From Schistosoma haematobium (lineage: Eukaryota > Platyhelminthes > Trematoda > Strigeidida > Schistosomatidae): a DNA stretch of 64,000 nt. A program made the translations under genes and the position numbers. Positions 57,490 through 64,000 of this stretch are shown here, in pieces (the stretch's first letter is position 1; each line of letters begins with the position of its first letter). The notes under the pieces are model-generated. The model did no database searches and had not been told where the DNA came from. It saw nothing but the letters and a program-made list of their open reading frames with translations. Location: NCBI RefSeq assembly GCF_000699445.3, contig NC_067195.1:9538287-9602286 (forward strand), written 5' to 3'.

Positions 57490-59518
57490 TTATCTTAAAA
57501 AAGGCATGTGAACCTAGTAACTAAATTGATTATTACCATTAGTATTCACTAATTATATTGATTGAAGTGGGAATTTAATTCATCAGCTGATAATCTTAAG
57601 AATTTCAACATGTACTGTTATAAATTAGTGATCAGAAAAATTGGAATTTTGACTAGTGCGTTATTATTAGTAGCATTATGTAACTGTTTTACCAGTATTC
57701 GTTTATTGATTTGTGCAAGTAATTTGATCATGAAATGATGATAACAAATGAATAATCATTGAAAATGAAGAGACATTGGTAGGGAATCTCGAGGTCATGA
57801 TCTTTTGTTTTCCGCTTTGCCATAATCTATTCGGTTAATGACAGTCTTCGATGAAAAGTGTATTCAGGTTAATTCAGTCTTTAAAGTCATCTTCGTGATT
57901 AAAATTTTTAAACAGAGCTTATGTAAATCATTTTATCTCACATAACCAGTAATAAAGTGCTCGACAGTCGCTAGCATGAAAACATGGACTTATGTTTCTT
58001 ATTGGTTGGCATTCGTATATGAGGGGTATATGCAAATTTAAAAGAATTGATTTTCCTTGTGTAATTCAAAAGTCGATCCACCAGTGTTGCTGAAACGTTA
58101 TAATTGAGATGTTGGGCCTACAACTAACCATCTACACGATCAAGACATTTACCATCGAACGGTAACCAATTTTAGTGTTACATAGTTCCTAGTGCCTATC
58201 AAATTATATCATTTAACAATAAAATTTAGTGAAGGAGAATTTTTGAGTGACTTGGATTAGTACCTAAAGTACAATTTGACGGACATAATTGGATTAATAT
58301 CAAAAACTAGATAAACCTGGTAATATTTACTACTTAGTGTTTAATCAGTGCACAGCACCGGTAATCTGTTTGATCCGAAATTGGTTGGTCAATGATTAAT
58401 GAATAATATTATATTTTTCTGTTCTCCTTCGTGGTGATCGATTGCAATCATTTAAATTACAATATTCCTACTAGTCTGTTAGTGTTAGGATATTCATAAA
58501 ATATCCCAAAAATTATTCTGTTAAGTCTAATTATATCCTTGAACGTGAAATAGTATGTTTTCAGACTCTTTACGTATTTCACGTGTCATTTTCCTACTGG
58601 CCAATGTTCACGGTCGTCTTAACTGTATAAATATGCATTGTCTGTAACGTATTATTATTCTTCTTCTGACCCCATAAACAATTTCCATCTAACGGTTCGT
58701 GTTCCGATATACTGCAGATTGGGTAACAGTATTGCGGTCTAAATGGGATATATGGAGTTGGTCAATCGGTGGAATTTATAGTAGCCACCTCGCGGTCTAC
58801 AATAGTTAACCAATATCATTTGCACCATATTGAAATGTTAGGTGGTTAGAGGTAGTTGGCAGAAATCTTCAGATCTAGGTTTCATGTTAGTTGTGAGTTA
58901 TAATCTCTGTTACATGTATCTATCATGTAATACATACCTAATTTCAACTGATAGCTCTGTAAATAATCCACAATTTGTTAACAATGATTTACATTAACTC
59001 GATGATTAAATGGAATTTCAAATCTATTCCAGTTTCAATATTACTTTGTTTACTTTCTTTAAATTGAGAACACTACCATTTGAAACGATAAATAGATCAA
59101 CTTACCCAATTAGTCTATAGATTGATACAATCACCTGATATCTTTAGTCTCATTATATCCAATAACTGAACTTTAAAACTTAATGTAAAGTTGCATGAGA
59201 AAACTTAGTAATCGGTATATTCAGTTTCATATAATTACGTTATTATTTAGTGTTCTTTTTCAATAATAAGTAAACAGTATAGTTACTAAGTAACCTATAG
59301 TATTTTTATTTAGTAAAACTGAGCATAATAGAATATTAGAATTCTGAATTGGTACTATTGTATAGTGTTTCTATATATATATTACATATTAAGATTATGG
59401 ATCAATCATATGGATAATAAGTTTAATATCATATGACTTCCGTATTGTTTACAGTTAGAGTATGATTATATGATCTGTTCCTAAGAAATGAATTCAGCTA
59501 ATTTTTTTTCTTTTTTAG
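57490..59518. other. Intronic DNA before the last scramblase exon
   Basis: AT-rich, no coding exon or clear element. Confidence 0.5.
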
Positions 59519-59539
59519 GTGGATAAAATTTTACTCTGA
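59519..59539 (+). CDS. Phospholipid scramblase, terminal micro-exon
   Basis: Six codons and a stop: VDKILL then TGA. It follows an excellent acceptor (TTTTTTTTCTTTTTTAG) and continues phase 0 from the exon ending at 47897, giving LLLICAAIFL-VDKILL. This aligns with the end of other scramblases (ACFLIDFMxFE-stop): hydrophobic helix, then Val/Ile-Asp, then a short tail. The intron is about 11.6 kb. An alternative acceptor at about 55363 (TTTTTTTCTCAG) would give a different 23-residue end (YFGIKDGSVS...) with no family support. Confidence 0.6.
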   Translation: MDKILL

Positions 59540-59999
59540 TTGTTTTAAAGAAAAAGAGGTCAAAATTTATTTGTTTATTTCTGAGTTTTAACTTAAATGT
59601 CATTACGGATTAGATTTCCAGATTTCAAAGGGATAAATTGACATGAATTCAGATACCACAGGGAATACTAGTTTTATTAATACAACAGGCTTGCTATAGT
59701 GATATGGTGTCAACCACTATGACACCTAAATCCAGGATTTTCTGTGCACTACCTCCGAATAATATCAATATAGTGAGATCAATGACGAGTCATTCAGTTT
59801 GTTTGACTAGATTACAGCTTGATCAACAGAATTTGACCTGAACTTAGAGATCGATCAAGTTTCCTTATATTTTTGTCACATTAATGTGTATCTATATCTA
59901 TTAATTGAAAAAGTTAAGAAAACTAATCCCTATGGAGTATAAAAATAAGGTGGTTTATTTGTTAAAGAATGGTTAAAAATGAAGAACAATCAGACGGCT

Positions 60000-60185
60000 G
60001 TCCATGTTAAGTTACACTGGCGAACCCTACAGGACCACACTAATTGACTGAATTTGGAAGCTCAGACTATTAGATAGCAACTTGGGTCGTGAGCTTGATT
60101 CCTTGTGGGATCATGTATGCACGTTGTTATAAATTCTCAAACTAGAACGAAACAGATGTTCAGAGTCCCATGATTTTTATTAGTT
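60000..60185. repeat. Decayed family B-like fragment
   Basis: CAGACGGCTGTCCATGTTAA at the left and AACTAGAACGAAACAGATGT at the right resemble the two arms of family B but are strongly changed. Confidence 0.4.
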
Positions 60186-60250
60186 CCCTAAATAGTGATA
60201 TTCAGTGAAGAATCGACAATGCTCGTATTGTACCATCCACTTATCTGAGG

Positions 60251-60256
60251 AATAAA
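60251..60256 (+). promoter_or_regulatory. Possible polyadenylation signal for the scramblase
   Basis: AATAAA about 710 bases after the scramblase stop codon. It is the first perfect hexamer noticed downstream, but such hexamers are common in AT-rich DNA. Confidence 0.3.
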
Positions 60257-60629
60257 GTTATTTGACTCTTCTTTATTTCTTTTTCGTTATAAGAATATGA
60301 TCTGTTTATCCTAAATGTATTGTAAACTACGAGATGAGGATACATTTGACTTGATATCAATAGGAGAACCTCTGGGATCATTATGAGTAGGCCACATATC
60401 CATAAATGATATCACAAACGGACTGAAAGTGAGAAATAGAAATTACTGAATTTTGACCATAGCACCTATGCATATTGTATGACTTAAAGATCCTAGAGTT
60501 TGATTAATCCATGGAATAATAGTTAGACACTGGTATAAAAACGCACAAACTTCGTATCATGCTTCATCTTATATAAATTCATGATTGAATGGTTAATATG
60601 ACTAATATCTGTGCTCAGTAGTTTAATAA

Positions 60630-60775
60630 ATAACAGGGTTTGAAACAAAAAGTACTAGGTTCGAGTCCCAATGTGAACATCAATATCGAAATCCAAGCGA
60701 ATCCAGCTAATCCATCCCAAATAGGATGAAACATTCATTATGGGTTCCATTAATAGCCACATACCAAAGTTTAAT
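60630..60775 (+). repeat. Family A fragment, decayed
   Basis: Box B-like GGTTCGAGTCC (60658-60668) and AATCCAGCTAATCCATCCCAAATAGGATGAAACATTC, where the core has changed to CTAATCC. Ends with TAGCCACATACC. Confidence 0.65.
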
Positions 60776-61334
60776 TAATATGCAGATATTTTGAAATATT
60801 CATGTTTATTCTCTTTAAATTTCGCTGATATAAATCTACTTTTGATTTTTACTTTTTAATTTATACCAGAGTTTTTTAAAACAAAAATTACATAAAGTAC
60901 ACAGTTGAATCATTTAACATAATTAACTGTTACGTAAATCTCACAATTACAATGTCTCAATTTATAGTAAAGTACTTAAACGTCAAATGATAATTTGAAC
61001 TAAGATCTCGTAGTCAAATGACTATGCATACTTATGTTAATACAATGTATTGAATGTGTATTAACTAATTAATATAAAGGGTATTCATTAGAATTTTAAG
61101 ATTTTGAATGATGATTATCTCTGTAACGTACTTTTAGTTGAATAAAAACTATTGAAAAGCACAGAAGAATAGGTTTATTGTCCTAGTTTTGAGACTTTGC
61201 AGTAATGTTCATCGTTAATATCGGACATAAAACAGAGTTTAAGAATTTAAGGCTTCATGATGCTTAGAATCATTGAATCAAAAGACAATGGTCATTATTT
61301 TTTTTCCAAAGAATTCCTAGATTATATATTTTAC

Positions 61335-61760
61335 ATTCACTTGGTGTTGTTTTACTTGTATGTTCCCATTGTTATTTAGGACTGCAATTGATCAGTCTCT
61401 TGATGGCATATGTGCATCCTGTGCGTATTGCCTCGATATTGTCACAAGCATTTTAGGCCAACATGGATAGTGGCTAGCAGTGAAATCCGAAACGCGCATT
61501 TCGTCCTATTTGAGACTCATCAGCTGGATGTACCTGCATCCCAAGTGAATTTAAACTTGACCTCGATGCACAAGCAGGTGACTATCAGGACTCAGTAGCT
61601 AAGTGGATAATGTGATGGCGTTCAAAGCAAATGGTACTAGGTTCGAGTCCCAGAATGAACATCAACTCTGGGATGCAAGTACATTCGGCTGACGAGCCCC
61701 GAATTGGACGAAACGCGCGCTTTGTATTCCACTGGTAGCCACTATCCATCTTTGATTAAT
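61335..61760. repeat. Family A (SM-alpha-like) element, full length, twin inverted hammerheads
   Basis: Mirrored ends GGATAGTGGCTAGCAGTGAA (61465) and CCACTGGTAGCCACTATCCA (61730). Pol III box A TAGCTAAGTGG (61596-61606) and box B GGTTCGAGTCC (61640-61650). Sense core 61682-61730: CTGACGA (N7=C), stem II GCCC/GGAC (imperfect), GAAAC. Antisense core on the minus strand at 61487-61535: CCAG-CTGATGA, stem II GTCT/GGAC (one wobble), GAAA. Confidence 0.85.
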
Positions 61761-62196
61761 ATATATTCTACATTTTGTTTTAAAACAATATCATTGATGA
61801 GTTCTCGCTTCAGTTCCTATTTTATAAATTCCATAAATATTCTTTGTTATCAAAGGAAGCCTTGAGTATGGTATAATCAGTATGTTTTAGGTTTTTAAAA
61901 TGATAACTAAATTAAATGATACGATGTGATTGACTCAGTAACTGATCATGAGACCGTATCATTTGCTCAAGCTCTCAAAATAAGAAAAAAGAACGATTCA
62001 GTTCCCTTTTTGGTGAAACTAATATACTGGTATAAAACATTAAACATAATCACAAGTTATTTAATAATATAAACAACTAGATTACACGAGTTTTTTAGAT
62101 TATTTGTTCGTCAATGAAACAGGGACATAACTATCAAAATTCTGTTCTTGCTCTGTGTATTATTTCTATTCATAATGATTTACATACTCATTCATT

Positions 62197-62285
62197 ATAT
62201 GGTGAGACTATAATTTATGGACTACCTTTGAACGATATTGAATTGACCTACGGACCTCGGTGACCAATAGTTGGTTCATACGCCA
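62197..62285. repeat. Dispersed repeat, second copy of the 42.05-kb family
   Basis: Similar to 42050-42125 in order: GAGACTATAATTTATGGACT, ACCTTTGAACGATATTGAAT, GACCAATAGTTGG. Confidence 0.5.
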
Positions 62286-62334
62286 TTAGTTCCTTGAGGA
62301 TACTGGATAACATGTGCACTATTGGTTTTAAATC

Positions 62335-62570
62335 AGGGTTTTCCAATTCCCTAGGTCGACTCTCCGTGTCCACCAACACGGTTAATGCTCTAGACATTCG
62401 CTTTTCGTCCTCTTAATTTCGTAAACAACAACCTCGCTAAGGGGAGTCGGTGAATATGACTTCCGTGGTAGTGGCTGTATACGCGTGACCATGTGAGAGC
62501 ATTTCGAGAGGTAGAGCTGACTCTCCCCACTCTCGGCCGTACCAGGACATTTGAGGGCATTCCAATTAAC
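62335..62570. other. GC-richer island, probably an unclassified repeat
   Basis: A stretch of about 235 bases with clearly higher GC than its surroundings, containing GTGTCCACCAACACGG (small hairpin) and GGTCGACTCTCC near the left and AGCTGACTCTCCCC near the right. No open frame with a recognised domain. Confidence 0.4.
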
Positions 62571-62999
62571 TAACAGAATTCAAAAATGTTAATCATTGAA
62601 TATTAACCCAATGGTCTAAAAATCAACTATTCATATACTAGGATCAAATTATTATCTAATATTTCCCAGTTTTCGATGATTGTCTAAATAAAATGAGTCA
62701 ATGTTGTAAACAATAAATACAATTTTAATGTAAATTAATATTATGTCACTAGACAAAACTCTTCTTATAACAAAATATTTTTCTGAATATGAATCATTTG
62801 TTTATTATGTTCTGTTTTGTTGTTTTAAACATAAGTTCCCGCCTATTTTTCAAAAAAAATTGAGAAAATTTATTATTTACTTCTTTTAAAAGTAAATAAT
62901 TGTAAATTAATTGTCATCATTAGTGTCAATATTCTATGCAACTTGTTATAGACTGTCAACTTTGTTTCCAATTAAGAGAACTATTACAATTGTTATGGC

Positions 63000-63000
<1 letters not shown>

Positions 63001-63036
<36 letters not shown>
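63001..63036. repeat. TA microsatellite
   Basis: (AT)n of about 36 bases directly before a family B element. Confidence 0.95.
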
Positions 63037-63037
<1 letters not shown>

Positions 63038-63042
63038 CAGAA

Positions 63043-63225
63043 GGGGTTTTGTGGATATGGTAGTAATTTCAGTAGTTGAGATCATGAGTCAATCTAAGCT
63101 AGACCATCATAGAAAACCTAGAAGCACTGGTGCTCATCCACAACCTCACCTCGCAAGATTCGAAACCAGGATCTATCAGTCTTGCGTGCGAGCGATTAAT
63201 CATTAGATCATTGAAAGATCAATGA
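63043..63225 (-). repeat. Family B element, antisense, hammerhead deleted
   Basis: Left edge GGGGTTTTGTGGATATGGTAG, arm GAGATCATGAGTCAATCTAAGC, then the minus-strand tRNA-like region with box B-like GGTTTCGAATCTTG. The stretch that carries ACGGCCGT...CTGAGGA in other copies is missing between GAAGCACTGG and TGCTCATCCAC. Confidence 0.7.
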
Positions 63226-64000
63226 AAGATTGGATTGAAATAATGTTCAACGATCAACTTTTCTGTTTGTTTGTTTGTTTTACTATTAAGATTATGATTA
63301 CTATTATTATTACTACTCAAATGTTATTAATGAATCATAATGATTGTAATTGACACAGAAATAGTTAATGTTTAGTTTTATTATTTAAATTAGAACTAAA
63401 TTAACGGGTATCTACCCAAATTGTTATTCAAAGATTCAAAGATTTTAACTTGTTAGTTTGACAAAAGTAAACTAGATTTTCTATGAAATGAATATTATAC
63501 TATTTACTGTTTAATTTAGTTAACACACCCTTCAATGTTTTATTCTCTTCTCTTCTCAAAAAACGAAAACAACAAAACAGACAAATAATCCCATAGGTGA
63601 CTATTTTACTATTCAATAAAGATTAGTTCGATCTTTGTCAATGAATACAATGATACTGATTTTATTTAGGTTTAAGCGTGATTCTTAATGTTTTATTCAA
63701 TTCCGAAGTATATATATTACTTATTAAGAATAAAGGCAAGATAAACTGATTACTGATTCAAATTCTATTTCAGTAAGTCTTCGAAATTACCTTCAAATTC
63801 TGTTCATTACATAAGAATGGATTCCAAAAAAAAGTAATCAACGGACGTCTAACTCTAACTCTTATCAATCTTGATGTAAGCTTCATTATATCTTGACAAG
63901 TTATTAGCTTTCTCTACTCAATCGACAAATTTTTAGTGTTTAAGATCAAAGACATTCCGGTTCAAATTCTAATGTAAATGAATAACAATGATAAAATAGA

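Noticed and set aside
61410..61598. 62-codon ORF
   Set aside because: It lies wholly inside the SM-alpha-like repeat at 61335-61760.

Overview
The window looks like nuclear DNA of a blood fluke (Schistosoma). It is AT-rich, the genes have small exons and GT-AG introns, and tRNA-derived short repeats carrying hammerhead-ribozyme cores of the schistosome SM-alpha type are scattered through the right half. Relics of RTE-like, Ty3/Gypsy, Merlin and Mutator-like elements agree with this. The species cannot be fixed by eye. Nothing bacterial (operons, CRISPR, replication origin) is present.

Left third (1-26.8 kb). The last two exons of a lysyl-tRNA synthetase gene (KARS), with 3'UTR and flank, occur twice in opposite orientation: 1-1764 (+, running off the window edge) and 24917-26679 (-). 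The copies are nearly identical. Between these arms lie a decayed Gypsy integrase relic (about 4.7-4.95 kb), a tandem array of a unit of about 1458 bp (10 full copies plus about 0.3, 6781-21763), a 0.37-kb inverted repeat built on an exon-like piece (22.0-23.0 kb), and a Mutator/FAR1-like fragment (24.0-24.7 kb). Each array unit contains a decayed Gypsy RNase H stretch, a 70-codon ORF ending in a hydrophobic tail, and splice-site-like signals that could join a short ATG exon to that ORF.

Middle (26.8-34 kb). An RTE-like non-LTR retrotransposon with a frameshifted APE endonuclease is followed by a Ty3/Gypsy element that keeps gag, zinc knuckle, protease and integrase but has lost reverse transcriptase and RNase H. 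It ends in a polypurine tract and an LTR. About 32-34 kb has no recognisable gene.

Right half (34-64 kb). Five exons of a phospholipid scramblase on the + strand join in phase (34204 to 59539) and end in a 21-nt terminal exon. The N-terminal exons are not visible. The introns are large and filled with two Merlin transposase remnants, an LTR fragment, TA and GT microsatellites, and two families of foldback, tRNA-like short elements. In each family the best-preserved copies carry hammerhead cores in opposite orientation in their two arms. These elements are the most interesting small-scale structure; the IR-flanked tandem array is the most interesting large-scale one.
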